From: Blattamonas nauphoetae
Taxonomy: Eukaryota; Preaxostyla; Oxymonadida
NCBI GenBank assembly: GCA_033064195.1
Contig: JARBJD010000204.1
Coordinates: forward strand, 1-64,000
DNA: 64,000 nt
Reading direction: 5' to 3'
Shown: piece by piece, positions 12,640 through 22,877 of the stretch
Numbering within the stretch: position 1 is the first letter of the stretch
Layout: every line of letters begins with the position of its first letter
The notes under the pieces: generated by a model
Told to the model about the DNA's origin: nothing
The model's input: only the letters and a program-made list of their open reading frames with translations
The model's database searches: none
Program-made: the position numbers and the translations under genes

Positions 12640-12705
12640 GGATCGGCCACCCATGGTTTCACTTCGCCAGACTCAGGAGTTGGTAAGCACTGGTTTGGTA
12701 GAAAG
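12640..12705 (-). repeat. DIRS right terminal inverted repeat
   Basis: Inverted copy of the left repeat. The two tips differ from each other, as expected when the internal complementary region rather than the repeats restores the ends. Confidence 0.88.
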
Positions 12706-13460
12706 AGAAGGAGAGGAAGACTTCGTTGACAGGGAGTTCGAGTGAGATGGGGATGATGTCAGCTGCGATGGTGAAGTTCTGTGCATTGTCCCGATTGAGA
12801 TGAGCGAGATTTCGTTGGGGTTGAGTTGAGCGCGAACCTCCTTCTGTTCGATGGCTGAACAAGGTTGGTCTTTGCCATCGCCTTCCGCTTCAGCACCATC
12901 ACCTGCCCAGACGACAGATCCTTCGCGGAGGGGGCGACGACTGCCTCCATCGACCTTCCGCGACTTGTCTGGGTCATCGGAGGGTTGATGAGCTCGTCGA
13001 CGAGCTCCGAAGTATGGACAGGAGTGATCGTGTTTCCTCTGACGTGGATGGGGATGACACTGGCTCCTCCTTCGTCTTCCCCAGCTTTTTTTAGGTCATG
13101 AACCTGATCGCCTCCATCATTTGGTTTGGACTGGTGTGTTTTGGTAATTTCGGACCCATCTGCTCCTACAGGTATTTTGGCGCGGCTGGTTGCGAAGATG
13201 ACGATGCCGGGACAGGAGCAAGATGTGGGGTGTTTGAAGTGAGTGGAATGATGATTGGAGCGAGTTGTTGAGGCGGTGAGACTCGCGGAGTGAGAAAGAG
13301 AGAGTTTGAATTCTCTTGTTCCTCTGACGATGAAGGGGATTGTTCATTTAGCTAGTTATCTCCACTAATTGGGATGGTCGTCGGATTTATGACAATAGGC
13401 GGGTATACACCGGATGGAGAGCACGGAACGATGATGGAGGGAGGATCATCATTTCTTCCG

Positions 13461-14270
13461 CAGTTTTTGACTTATGAGTGAGCAACGTGTTAGAAATTGG
13501 ATCAGATGATGCTGGTGTTTCATTTTCACGGAAATGAGGAACCAAACGCCAATATCAGAACGAAATCTTGACGAGTGTCATGAGAACTAGCACGATCGCG
13601 ATGTATCGGGGAAGCTGTCAGAATTATACGAGGCTACTGGTTAGCTGGATCACTTGTTGATCATTTCAGACGGATATCACCCATTAAACGCTAAATTGGA
13701 TTCTCATGAAGATCGTGGTGGTTGTGATGGATATACAGAATTTGCCTGTTGTATGGAGAGAGATATCGAAAAAATATGTGAAATTTAATGCGAGGAACAA
13801 TAATATACAGCAATTGATGCCAGCGAGAGCAAGAAAAATCGTCGTTTCTTCATTCGAGAGATGATGACGATTTGGATGAAGAAATGTGTGTTGATGATGC
13901 GAAAGCGGTAGAAGGGAAGAGAAGAGCGTTGATCGTTGTGAATATTTTCAGAAGCAGAACTGATGTTGAAGAGGAAAAGGATAGTAATCAGGATGAGACA
14001 CGGAACGGCCTGAGATGTAACCCACGTGCAGGAAGAGGAAGAAAACTGTCGGTGTGAGAAATGGAAAGCCTAACTTCCCAATATCGAGTCATAATAAGGG
14101 GGGCAAACCTCAATCGAAATAGGCCTGATGGTTTGATCAACATTCTCTTTTTATGACTTGATACAATTCAGATTTATGAAAAGTTTGGAAGAGTATGAAT
14201 GAATTGTGAGCAATTCCAGCAAAAAAAACATGAATTGGATCTGGTTAGCAATAATTAATCAACGATCCTT
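13461..14270. other. E1 right internal segment, unidentified coding-like remnants
   Basis: Short plus-strand stretches look protein-like (for example DRGGCDGYTEFACCMERDIE near 13,710, and 13,872-14,057 ending CNPRAGRGRKLSV). They lie in different frames separated by stops. The last is acidic then basic, like a protein tail. They may be relics of an element gene. I cannot identify a transposase. Confidence 0.4.
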
Positions 14271-14359
14271 TTGGATCTGCGTGTATCCATTTGGATCTGC
14301 GCGTATCCAAAAAATGGATCTGCGCGTAGCGAAAATCGGATCTGCGCCTATACTTAACC
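14271..14359 (-). repeat. E1 right terminal inverted repeat with four iterons
   Basis: This is the reverse complement of the left TIR with only a few mismatches (for example in the A-rich spacer after the second box). The same four CGCAGATC-type boxes appear in the same order from the tip inward. The terminal four bases are GGTT on both ends. Confidence 0.9.
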
Positions 14360-14925
14360 GTGGAAGTGGTGTGGAGGGATCGAAGAGTATGGACTGACGC
14401 GAGCTGAATAACAAATCGAAAGATGATGATCAAGTCGTTCAGGACGTCTTTGTCCTCAATCGCAGAAAGATCTCGCAGGTGAGGCGTCGAAAGGATTTTG
14501 GGAATGAGTTTGGAGGAGACAAGCACCAGGCGGGTTGAAAATGAACATTTTGTGACACATTTGTGAATGAATGACAGACTGGCCTTGAGAATTGATGGAT
14601 GGGGCGAAGACAAAAGAACAGCCATCGAATCAACAAACACAGCGGCGGGATCTGTGGTGTTCTGTCCAAAGGTCTTCAACAGGCCATCGATGTCGAAGGA
14701 ACGATTGGGATCCAAAAACAGGGAAGAAAGGAGCGTTGAAGCCTTAATGATTTGTTCATGATCGAATTTGAAGTCATCTCTGACCATCGAAACAAGAGAG
14801 ACGAAGACTGGCGAAACAGAATCAGCTGTGACTGGATCGATTGGATTCCAGTTTAGGAATGGAGAGTATTCCGGATCAGTCACATGACAAACAGGAGAAA
14901 ATGTGATACGGTCGGACACGATCAT

Positions 14926-15650
14926 GATTGGAACAGTTGTCTAGATTATGGGGATGGTTGACATCATCGAAAGTGTGGGTTCTGTCTCCTTGAGATTCAC
15001 GTTGCACCACTAAAGAGGAACTCACTCAAATTATTGGTCCGTTCAAAGAAAGAGGGATAATGAAAGAGAATGAGTGAGAAGTCGGTTGCGGAATGTGGAG
15101 TGGTTGTGTTTGACGTGGCTGGCTGAGAGCCAAATCAAAACAGAACCAAAACAACTTCCAACACGAGGAAACGAAAGCCAGAGAACGAAAGAACTCCAAA
15201 TAACACTGAACCAGCTTCAGCAATGAAATGACCGAAGAAGGACAGCGATGATGAACACCGTCCAAATGCTGTGATGTCGTTGACACCAGAACGACTCCGA
15301 CAGAAGTGAGGAATCGAGCGTGTCTTCAAAACCAACAACAATTGCTGAATGACGGGAAGAGAGGGCGAATGAAGAGATCGTGGAAATCAACTCATGTGAC
15401 CTCGCCAAGAGCGAATAGAATGTTGGGTGAAGATGGCGAGAACTGAAGAGCGAACGAGAGATATCAACTGACAAGTCAAGAGTGACAGAGGCCTCAGTGA
15501 GAGCACTGTGAAGTGTCGGAACAACTGAAAACATCAGACAGGAGAGTCTGCGAGAAATCAAGATTGTATGAATGAAAAGTGAACGTGACGTGATGTCGAG
15601 AACGAAGACTCTCCCAACGAGATGAGCGAGGAGAGGTGAGAAATGAGTGT
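14926..15650. other. Spacer between C1 and D1
   Basis: No gene was recognised. The sequence is homologous to 28,797-29,513 in the other arm, so it belongs to the duplicated block. Open stretches on the minus strand are low-complexity Ser/Leu-rich and shift frame between the arms, so I treat them as non-coding. Confidence 0.6.
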
Positions 15651-18600
15651 TCAGGAGATGAATGACTTCGCATTCCGTCCAGGTGCAAGTGATTCCGGAA
15701 TCTCTGAGAGTGAAGGGCGAGTCGCTGGAGTCAGAGAGAGGCATGACGAGATCAGCTCGGACATCTCAGCACTCACTCCATCCATCTTCGGAAGCGTTCC
15801 TGAGTGAAGGGTTCGACTCGCAATCACTTCATCCATTTCTCCAAACGGAACAAGACCAGTCTCAATCTCGTACAACACAAGGCCAAGCCTAAAAACTGAC
15901 GCTAGGCCTGCATTCACTTCCTTCTCCTCTTCTCCATCTTCTCGCCTCTTCTGCTCGGGCGCTTGCCATCGAATGTCTTCGTTCACTTTCAGCTGGGTGC
16001 TCGCAGCTGCGAGTTTCTCGTTTATATCGACTTTTTCGTTTCCCAACTTCAGACACACTTCACCCTGACTGTCAAACAGAACCCAGTGCGAGCTCAGTCG
16101 AAGTCCAGTCTCTTCGTGTCGCTTCTCCATCAGCTGCATCATTCCTCGAACAATCATCTGCTCAACATGACGCCGATCAAACACCATCTTCGAAGTGTGC
16201 AGTCTTTCGTAAAGTGTGTCCATCTTGTTCACCACAACTGTCTTCATCTCTCCACCACAACTCATCGCCTCCACTCGATTCTGAATCGGGATTGCATTGT
16301 GCGGGACAATTGTTGGTTGGATGGCTTGCTCGTTGCAGATCGAACCTTGTTGCGATGAGGCTTGCGAGTACTGGTCGGAAGAGACGACGAGATTGTTGGA
16401 TCGCGGGACAACATCTTCTTCCATCTTCTCCACTTCCATTTCTTGTTGGTCTAGCTCATTCGATAATTTCGTCTTTGTCTCTTCACTCTTCGAGCGACAA
16501 CGATGACATATAACCACAACCAGAATCAGAGCGAGCAGGAGGCACGACAGAACAACCACGAGAGGAATCCACCATTTCATGTTGTCTTTCACTGATTGGG
16601 CCATTCGGCTCGTCGAGTCCTTCTGTATCACAAACCATTCTGTTGTCCTCTGTTCCTCTCCAAACACAAGACGACCACGCCATTCCAGAGAAGAGTCCAG
16701 AGAATCAAGCGAGGTCTGAGGGAGAGATATGGTGATGTTGGTTTCAGTGAAGGAGAGAGTGGAGTTATCTGTCAGTTCAATCTTTCTTGATTTCCCTTCT
16801 CTGGCGTCGTTTTCAACTTCAAACACTTCCAGCCAAAGACCACACGGAATCAGTGTCGAACCTAGAATTGAAACTTCGAATGCCTTCTCAGTATTGTTCA
16901 GTGTGCAAGCAGATTTCGTCGAGAGAGTTGGAATGAAGAGAGGATGGTCAGTTTGGATTTCGTCGCCACTCAGTTTGCACTCATCAGCTTCGATCCACAA
17001 ATGAGGGTGTGTGTCTGATGATCCATCTCCTCCCAGCAGACTCCCAACCTTCACCACTCCTCCATCCGAGCAGTGGATGTTCTGGCGAGCTGAAGGGAAC
17101 GATGAGTCAGGATGGCCGTTGTTGTGGAATGTGGATGTTTCAATGTCAACCGTCCCGTTCTTCATGTTGATCGGTCCTTGGCCAAGATCGTGGAGTTGGG
17201 TGTTTGTGATATACATCGTTCAAACTTGATGGTCTCAAGTTCCGTGTCTGTAAAGGAAATAACGGGAAGGACGTGAAAGTTCACGTCACGAGGGCCGAAA
17301 TTGTTGATGGGAATATGATCACGAACTGTATCTCGACGTCGGGGAAAGAAAATGTTAAACTGAACGACTCTCCCTCCAGAGACAGCACGCTCATTCCAAA
17401 AGTTGACCCGATTGATGTTCCAGCGATCACTCTGTCTGCGTCGCTGGATGGGGATGATGTGGGAGGGAGTTTGAGAGTGACAGCGAATGTGAGTGTGGAT
17501 GGAAGTGTGTTGGTTGTTCTGGACCACACCAACTTGAGTGTTTACGAGAAACCGAACTTGGACTCTCCTCCTCCGATCGCTCGTCTGTTCGTGTTCGACT
17601 TCTCGAACAAGACACCTCCTGCGCGCTTTCCCGTGGTCTCAATAAACTCGCAGTTCAGAACGTTAACAGTCGAAGTGGCGGTGTAGATTTGAAGAAATGT
17701 TCCATTGCCGGCGATGAAGGATGAGAATGAGATGTTGATTGAAGAGATTGTTGAAAGATAGAGAACGGCTCGAAAGGCAACATTCAATTTGTGGAATAGG
17801 CAGTGGCTTATCTGGTTTCCTCCTGTTGGCGTGGAGATCTCAATAACACTCTCAGGTTTCAGTTCGATTCCCATGCTATCGAAGCAACAATCAGAGAGAG
17901 ATGTCGATTGAGTGTTGGCGGTATAGATGCTCGCTCCATAACTTTGGGCATAGCAGCCAGAGAAGACAGAGGCCGAGATCGACACAGGTTGAGCTGAGGA
18001 TGAAGAGAATAAGATGCACAGAGCACCTCCACTCCCAGATGAGGCCGTTGTTGTACAGTTTACGAATGAACACGCTGTGATGGAGACTGCTGAGCAACCA
18101 TTCTTCAGACAGATTGCTGCTCCAGAAAGCGTGGAGGTCATTGTGTGGAAAGTGCAGTGAGAGAACGAAACAGATGATGAGTCCTTATCTGGTAACGTAA
18201 TCCTCTGTTCTGATCCTGTGCGGTGTTGGAGGGTGTATGTGGGATGAGTGGAGGATGGTGAGAGAGAGGTCGAGCAGCGAGAGAACGACGAGTTCAAACA
18301 AAGAATGCTTCCTCCATTGTTCATGTCGTCGCACGCTGTCCCGTACAGATGATTCGTGCATCCACTCACTTCCACTCCAATCATTTTCTGACTCTGTCCA
18401 ATCGAGTCGTGCTGACGGAGGGCAGGAGAAGGCGAACTCGACACGTTCAGAAGACGAGAGTGCGAAAGAGATGTTTCGACATTCAGTGACGAGGGAGTGT
18501 GGGGTTCTTCCGAAATCCTCGCAAAATTCAACAGAGGACCCGTTCCGAGGGGAAGATCGGCATCAGACATCAAATGATTCACACACGTCACAGACACTGT

Positions 18601-19269
18601 ACCGGCTGCAGAGTGTGTTGTGAGATCGTTGTCAGCATTCATAGATGTGGGAAAGGATGGATTGGTGCGAGAATCAAAGTCGACGAGAGGGAAGAGCTGA
18701 TTCTGCGTCGATGGTTCGTGACAACAGCTCACAAACGAGATTGACGATCCATCACATCCTGACTGAGAATCAACAACAAACGGTGAACAGTAACCGCCAC
18801 TCATGATCTTGCATGACGTCAGTTGTACGTTTGACGACGAAATCCAGCTGACAATTGTCTTCGCGCTTCTCACGTCGAAACAGATCGAATTAACTGAAAT
18901 CGAACTGTTCAGCATCACAAAAAGTGACGATATTGAGTTTTCCTTGTTCTTTCTTGCAGATACATCTGAATGTCTATCGCGAATTGAATCTGTTTCTTTG
19001 GGCGACGAATGAATCACACGACTGGAATCCCCTTTGATCGTGAATCGTGATGATTCAATCATATATTCAGATGTATGGTAAATCCCTGCTGGTAAATGAA
19101 AAATGGACGCGAACTGGGCGTCATTTTGAAGATTTCTGTCGCTGGACAACAGGAGAGTGGAGAGTGGTTGAGGTGATTGGGTCAAAGCTTGGATGAATAT
19201 CGGAGATATCAAGAGTGCGATTGCAGCAGAGAATGGAAGTGATATCATCAAAATGAAGATGAAACTCAA
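15651..19269 (-). pseudogene. Beta-helix receptor pseudokinase D1, deleted and locally inverted
   Basis: This is the left-arm copy of D2 (22,878-28,793). The 5' part (19,269-17,620, signal peptide FILMISLPFSAAIALL) covers the N-terminal beta-helix region. The 3' part (17,216-15,651) covers the juxtamembrane region, a transmembrane helix (PLVVVLSCLLLALILVVVIC) and the pseudokinase. About 2.3 kb encoding the Ig-like repeats is missing. A ~400-bp block at 17,218-17,620 that belongs between the two parts lies in the opposite orientation (plus strand). The protein cannot be made as one chain. The 521-aa 3' part is still an intact frame. Confidence 0.88.
17218..17620 (+). other. Inverted internal block within D1
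   Basis: Read on the plus strand it gives SFKLDGLKFRVCKGNNGKDV … PIDVPAITL … SPPPIARLFVFDF. This aligns with the D2 segment SFKLDSLKFRACTGVHGKDV … LFVFDF. The flanking D1 pieces are on the minus strand, so this block has flipped in place. Confidence 0.85.
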
Positions 19270-19570
19270 GATCGAACCTGCCGTTTTTAAATTGGTACCA
19301 TCACTCTCTTTTGATAAATTACTTCATTTCCTTCAACTTGGGCCGTGCTGGTTATGCATTTCTCATAATTTAGGTCCCAATTGTCTGAAGAGAGAGCAGG
19401 CACATCCAACAATCATCCGAGCGAAGTGCAAAGAGAACGTGGATGAATGCATCGAATGAAACAATCTCAAAACGGAATAAAATGGGTATTTCCAACGAAA
19501 GGGATCGTTGGGGGAGTGACCAAACATATTGAAATGAGAATAGGTGAGATTGGAAGCACTTTTCTTCAGC

Positions 19571-20731
19571 TCACTCCGATTCATCGATGTTGCTTCCAAA
19601 CAGATCCGAAAACCCCATCGTAGTCGTCCCAATCCTTTCAGCATAGTCTCCATCAGTTGTATGGTGAATTTCTGCTTCAATCCACTCTTCAAATCCAACT
19701 GAGAATAAAGCGTGTTTCATTCGCTGTCTTGTTCGGGTTGCTTCATTGCCTTCTGAATCAGCTCCTCTGAGATCAGACCGGAAACTGAACAGAAATGACC
19801 ACAATTCTTCATTTATTTCGGAAGAAACCAACAATGCCATCGATTGGTCTTCAATGGACTGTGACAGTAGATATTCCAGCGTTGGTGCATGCTGCCATCC
19901 AAGGCGGAGATAGTTCCCCAAAAATGACATCAAATTTGGTCCGAGATCTCCATCTCCATCGTTCGGGACATTTCGAATGAGGTGAGCCAGATATCCCGAG
20001 GTAGGATGAATAACCTTCTCTAAGATCATATTTCGATGGCTATGCTTTCCAGGGGCATCCACAATCCCAATTTGATCCATTGCATTGGCTGTCGTCAGAT
20101 AGAAAGTGTGGGAAAGAATCTGTACGAATGTTGAGTGGATCTGCTCGTTGGATGAGATTGGAAGTGTATGGGGTTGGAGAGAGTCGATCATTTTGGGGAT
20201 TAAGAGTGCATCCAGGAGCGATGATTGCGAGGAATACGACAATTTTGTTACGAACGCGGCCACAAATGAAAGAGTCCCTTCAATGATCAGAGAAGATTTA
20301 GATCGAAGGAGGGTAGCAATTGCTGACATGAGACCACTGGGTGATCCATCAGGGGAGGGGACGAGGTCAGAGAGAAGGCGACTTGTGTCGCGAGATCGCC
20401 GTGGCGACAGATTCTGCAGAAAACGACGTGCATGTTCTTCAAGTTCTACAGAAATAGGTATTTCGTCCTTCACAACTGCAACCAGAGAGTTGAAGAGAGA
20501 GGATTTCTTTTCAAAACTTGAGGTTGATTCTTGTTCGATGTTCAAGAACATTGAATGTTCCGGCTTCACATTTTTCTGCATATCGGACAAATTGGTGCTG
20601 TTATTTTCCGTAGTCATCAACTGATGATGAGTTTCGGTTTCCATTGACATGTTGAGATCGATCATCCCTTTGATTGTAGGTTTCACATCTCCAAAAATAT
20701 ATCTGATCCTGTCAATCATCATTAGATGCAC
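19571..20731 (-). CDS. SPFLNW-family helical protein E (up to 386 aa)
   Basis: An intact frame lies in the centre between the duplication arms. The likely start is the internal Met at 20,665 (MIDLNMSMETE) because upstream residues have no family counterpart. The degenerate family motif HSMFLNIEQ replaces SPFLNW. Downstream segments (LFNSLVAVVKDE, LLDALLIPKMIDSL, LEYLLSQS) align in style with B1, B2 and C. It is soluble and helical, with no enzyme motif. It ends at TGA next to the D1 promoter side, in the same orientation as D1. It has no mirror copy in the right arm. Role unknown. Confidence 0.75.
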   Translation of the reverse strand: MHLMMIDRIRYIFGDVKPTIKGMIDLNMSMETETHHQLMTTENNSTNLSDMQKNVKPEHSMFLNIEQESTSSFEKKSSLFNSLVAVVKDEIPISVELEEHARRFLQNLSPRRSRDTSRLLSDLVPSPDGSPSGLMSAIATLLRSKSSLIIEGTLSFVAAFVTKLSYSSQSSLLDALLIPKMIDSLQPHTLPISSNEQIHSTFVQILSHTFYLTTANAMDQIGIVDAPGKHSHRNMILEKVIHPTSGYLAHLIRNVPNDGDGDLGPNLMSFLGNYLRLGWQHAPTLEYLLSQSIEDQSMALLVSSEINEELWSFLFSFRSDLRGADSEGNEATRTRQRMKHALFSVGFEEWIEAEIHHTTDGDYAERIGTTTMGFSDLFGSNIDESE

Positions 20732-20814
20732 TCACAAGTCCTTCGACAGGCAAATCCTGCTCCCTTTGGATCGAATCGCTCCGTTGGCCATGAATCACAC
20801 TTCAAGCCTCTGAA

Positions 20815-21451
20815 TTGACCACCACTGACTGTTCTCTGCCGTTGGGAATCGTTCCGCTTCTAAATTTCAATTCGTCATCAAAAACTAAGCACTCTCCCAC
20901 CGCATGTCCTGAAATGACCGTATCTACTGTTCTCAGCTCATTTAGCATGCTGAACACAACAAGTGGCCCACCGTCAGGTGGATATCCGAAAAAAGTCGCA
21001 CTGTCACAGAAAATGATCTCCTCGTCGTTCACACTGTGCACCTTCACTCTCTGCACCGTCGATGGGAATGATGGTAGTGCTATCCAAGCCAACGTCAAGG
21101 GCTCCCTCACCGTCGACACGTGCTCCTTCCGCCTCTGCTCAGCCACACACGCCTTCGCGTACCAGTCAGGCGGGCGATCAACTTCCAGACACGTACCGAC
21201 GATCGATTTCAGGCAACAACACCTTCCTCACCAACTGCGTGTTCTTCAACTCCACCAGTCGGGCGATGGGAGGAGCAATTTCTCACGGCACTTGGGATTC
21301 CTCCACGTTCGGCTCGAGCTACACAAACTGTGTCTTCCAGCAGTGCAGTGCCACTGACGTGTGGGTGACGGTGACAGGAGGCGTGTTCTATTCGTACTGT
21401 CCTGTCGTCGCCAGCTTCAACTTCACCGTCTCCTCGATTCTACTTCACCAG
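20815..21451 (+). pseudogene. Beta-helix surface-protein fragment abutting a SPRY gene
   Basis: Short repeats such as SSFTLCTFTLCTVDGNDGSA and TNCVFFNSTSRAMGGAISH are typical of the pectin-lyase-like repeats in D and G genes. The frame changes once near 21,170, and there is no signal peptide or membrane segment. It stops at a splice-donor-like CACCAG|gtatg at 21,451, directly upstream of exon 2 of the SPRY gene. It may be a displaced receptor fragment that replaced the SPRY gene's first exon. Confidence 0.65.
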
Positions 21452-21526
21452 GTATGATTCCTCGTCGATCCTTTCTAGCCTATCTTCTCTTCCATCGCTA
21501 TCGATTTCATCTCTGTATACCTTCAG

Positions 21527-22700
21527 AATATCTTAAAACTGGACGAAAAAGATGAAACAGTGTGAGTCTTGTGTTTCTCTATTTCTACATCGCTCTCTCT
21601 TTTTCATCCATCTTTCCTGCATTTATTAGAATGAACCAACAATGGAATCTGTGTTGGAACGGCTGATAGATTCGTCTGCCCATCCAAGAAACAAAGTCAA
21701 CTCTTTTCAATGGACCCAAATTCCCACTCTCCTCACAACCCACATCCAATCCCAGCCAAAACAGAACAATGAACTCCTCTCGCAGCTCCTTCAAAGAATC
21801 ATGAAGATCTTCGACGAGTGCTTTGATTCACACACTCCAATCCCAAACAAACGACTCCTCCACTCCTCTCTCTCCCAACTCTCCCAACTCTCCCAATCTC
21901 CCTCACTCACTCCTTCCATCCAGAGAGATGTGGAAAGGTGTTTCTCGTCTCTGATAATCCTGGAGGATGGTGAATTCGTTGTGATACAGAAAGCGCACCT
22001 TGAGTCGTTGGAATCAACACAAACAGCATTCTTCAGTCTGCAACAGATTTCCAACCAACAGGAACGAGAGAAGGCAGAGTGGACAGAGAAGATGAAAACA
22101 GATTTTTTGACGATCCAGACTCTTCAGAAAGAGAAAGAACAAATCCAGATAGAGAAGGAGGAACTGCGAAGTGAGTTGGCAAGTAATTCACAAAAACTGG
22201 AAAAGAATGAGAGGAGTCTGAGTCAGGCGCAGAACACCATCCAACAAATGAAGACTGAAGTGGCCAGAAAAGAGGAGTACTTCAGCTCATCCGACGTCAT
22301 CGTCAAATTCAGTCACCAGTATTTCAGAGTGAATGGATACACAGTCACACGACTTAAGTCCAACTTTTATGCCGGTTGTTGCACGAAATCTGTCTCGACG
22401 GGAATCCATCGCTTTTCTATCAAAGCCGATGGATGTCTCTGGTCGGCTCACAGACCCATCGTTGAGAACACTCGACCTCAGAACGGGCAGGAGTGGTCTG
22501 CGGAGGCTGATTTGGAGAAGAGGACACTCCACTTCTTCATCGACGGTGTCCAACAGCCACACTACTTTATCAACATTCCTGTCCCTCTCGTATTCGCCAT
22601 CGATGCCTGTTCGAGAGAAGTTCCGATTGAGATCACGTTTTGGGGAGAGGAGAATCAGTCTCACGTAACATTTGAAGGAACTGGACACCGTTTGGGATAA
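21527..22700 (+). CDS. Coiled-coil plus B30.2/SPRY protein F
   Basis: The main exon (21,630-22,700; MESVLERLIDSSAHPRNK at 21,642) encodes an N-terminal helical module (KIFDECFDSHTPIPNKR), a coiled coil (about residues 120-210) and a C-terminal SPRY-like domain (FSHQYFRVNGYTVTR … NGQEWSAEADLEKRTLHFF … EITFWGEE). A 33-nt upstream exon (21,527-21,559) and a 70-nt intron are supported by the same exon length and in-frame peptide (LDEKDET then NEPTMES) in paralogues at 46,418 and 37,496. The 21-nt first exon seen in those paralogues is not found here. It is probably a protein-interaction adaptor. It ends at TAA. Confidence 0.8.
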
Positions 22701-22877
22701 TATTCCCTTTTTTCCGATCAGATTTCAGTCTCACAGTATTTTACCAATCACACTTGCTCTTTCGACCTCGCTTCTTGTGATCAGAACAACGTCAGAGGAA
22801 AATCAAGATTTTCAATGATTGCAATAAATAAATGAATGATTCTCTAGATTGTCAATGGGGTCATAGAGAAGAATGGT

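Larger units (their letters stand above)
7859..12705 (+). mobile_element. DIRS-type tyrosine-recombinase retroelement (fossil, near whole)
   Basis: Boundaries come from terminal inverted repeats (7,859-7,943 and 12,640-12,705) and an internal complementary region at ~12,257-12,335. That region joins the complements of both outer ends back to back, the architecture known for DIRS elements. Coding parts in order are a gag-like region, reverse transcriptase with a YLDD core, RNase H, and a C-terminal tyrosine recombinase. They sit in overlapping frames, as is usual for this group. It is inserted in the ASH-gene remnant inside E1, with no obvious long target duplication. It looks almost whole, with at most one or two breaks. 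It is younger than E1 and younger than the inverted duplication. Confidence 0.9.
7290..13460 (-). pseudogene. ASH-domain (HYDIN/CFAP-like) ciliary gene remnant, split by DIRS element
   Basis: On the minus strand, ~13,460-12,706 and ~7,858-7,290 form two parts of one gene. The upstream part includes ASVIPIHVRGNTITPVHTSE and later AADIIPISLELPVNEVFLSF. The downstream part reads CVGETFNITNPGNHPANFHW followed by PPASVIMHGSYIKEGEG and VHVPLETIL. This is the beta-sandwich pattern of ASH/MSP-like domains of axonemal proteins such as HYDIN and CFAP65. The host frame carries stops (TAG twice near 13,175-13,350, TGA near 7,588) and frameshifts (near 13,170, 12,810 and 7,400), so it is dead. It lies wholly inside E1, which suggests capture by E1. 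Confidence 0.7.
6864..14359. mobile_element. TIR element E1: gene-carrying DNA transposon (Mutator-like?)
   Basis: The ends are inverted repeats of ~88 bp opening GGTTAAGTATAGGCGCAGAT, flanked by a perfect 9-bp duplication GTGGAAGTG. Each end holds four iterated TA(C/G)(A/G)CGCAGATC boxes spaced ~20-28 bp. Total length is 7.5 kb, of which ~4.85 kb is a nested DIRS-type retroelement, leaving ~2.65 kb. That remainder contains part of an ASH-domain (HYDIN-like) ciliary gene on the minus strand and unidentified short coding-like stretches next to each TIR. I recognised no transposase. A 9-bp duplication plus long TIRs and host cargo is the Pack-MULE pattern. Merlin-type elements (8-9 bp) are an alternative. 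Confidence 0.85.
6240..14925 (-). pseudogene. SPFLNW-family helical protein C1, interrupted by element E1
   Basis: The 5' part (14,925 down to 14,369) reads MIVSDRITFSPVCHVTDP then YSPFLNWNPIDPV and continues to LRSLHTTST, where E1 begins. The 3' part resumes at ~6,854 (IDPQSIRD…) and runs to ~6,350 (ANSLGMNCNRSK-like end). The 9 bp GTGGAAGTG on both sides of E1 (6,855-6,863 and 14,360-14,368) is the target duplication. Both host segments are otherwise open, so E1 seems to be the main lesion. The paralogue C2 (29,514-30,565) lacks the insertion but has its own frameshift. Confidence 0.88.
45..19280. repeat. Left arm of inverted segmental duplication
   Basis: This block is the reverse-complement counterpart of ~22,875-35,650. 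Homologous units in mirrored order are gene A, a kelch-type gene, SPFLNW gene B, SPFLNW gene C and beta-helix receptor D. Homology at the inner edge begins just upstream of the D start codons, near 19,277 and 22,883. The arm is 19.2 kb because it holds a 1.3 kb mariner-like element and a 7.5 kb TIR element and lacks ~2.3 kb of D. Corrected for these it matches the right arm. Outer boundaries were judged by eye from where A1 and A2 stop matching. Confidence 0.9.

Noticed and set aside
7859-12705. LTR retrotransposon or Crypton
   Set aside because: Ends are inverted and not direct repeats, with an internal complementary region and a tyrosine recombinase, which defines DIRS. Presence of reverse transcriptase excludes Crypton.
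6864-14359. Polinton/Maverick or other capsid-bearing element
   Set aside because: No capsid, ATPase, protease or protein-primed polymerase sequence; target duplication is 9 bp and not 5-6 bp; TIRs are short and iteron-built.
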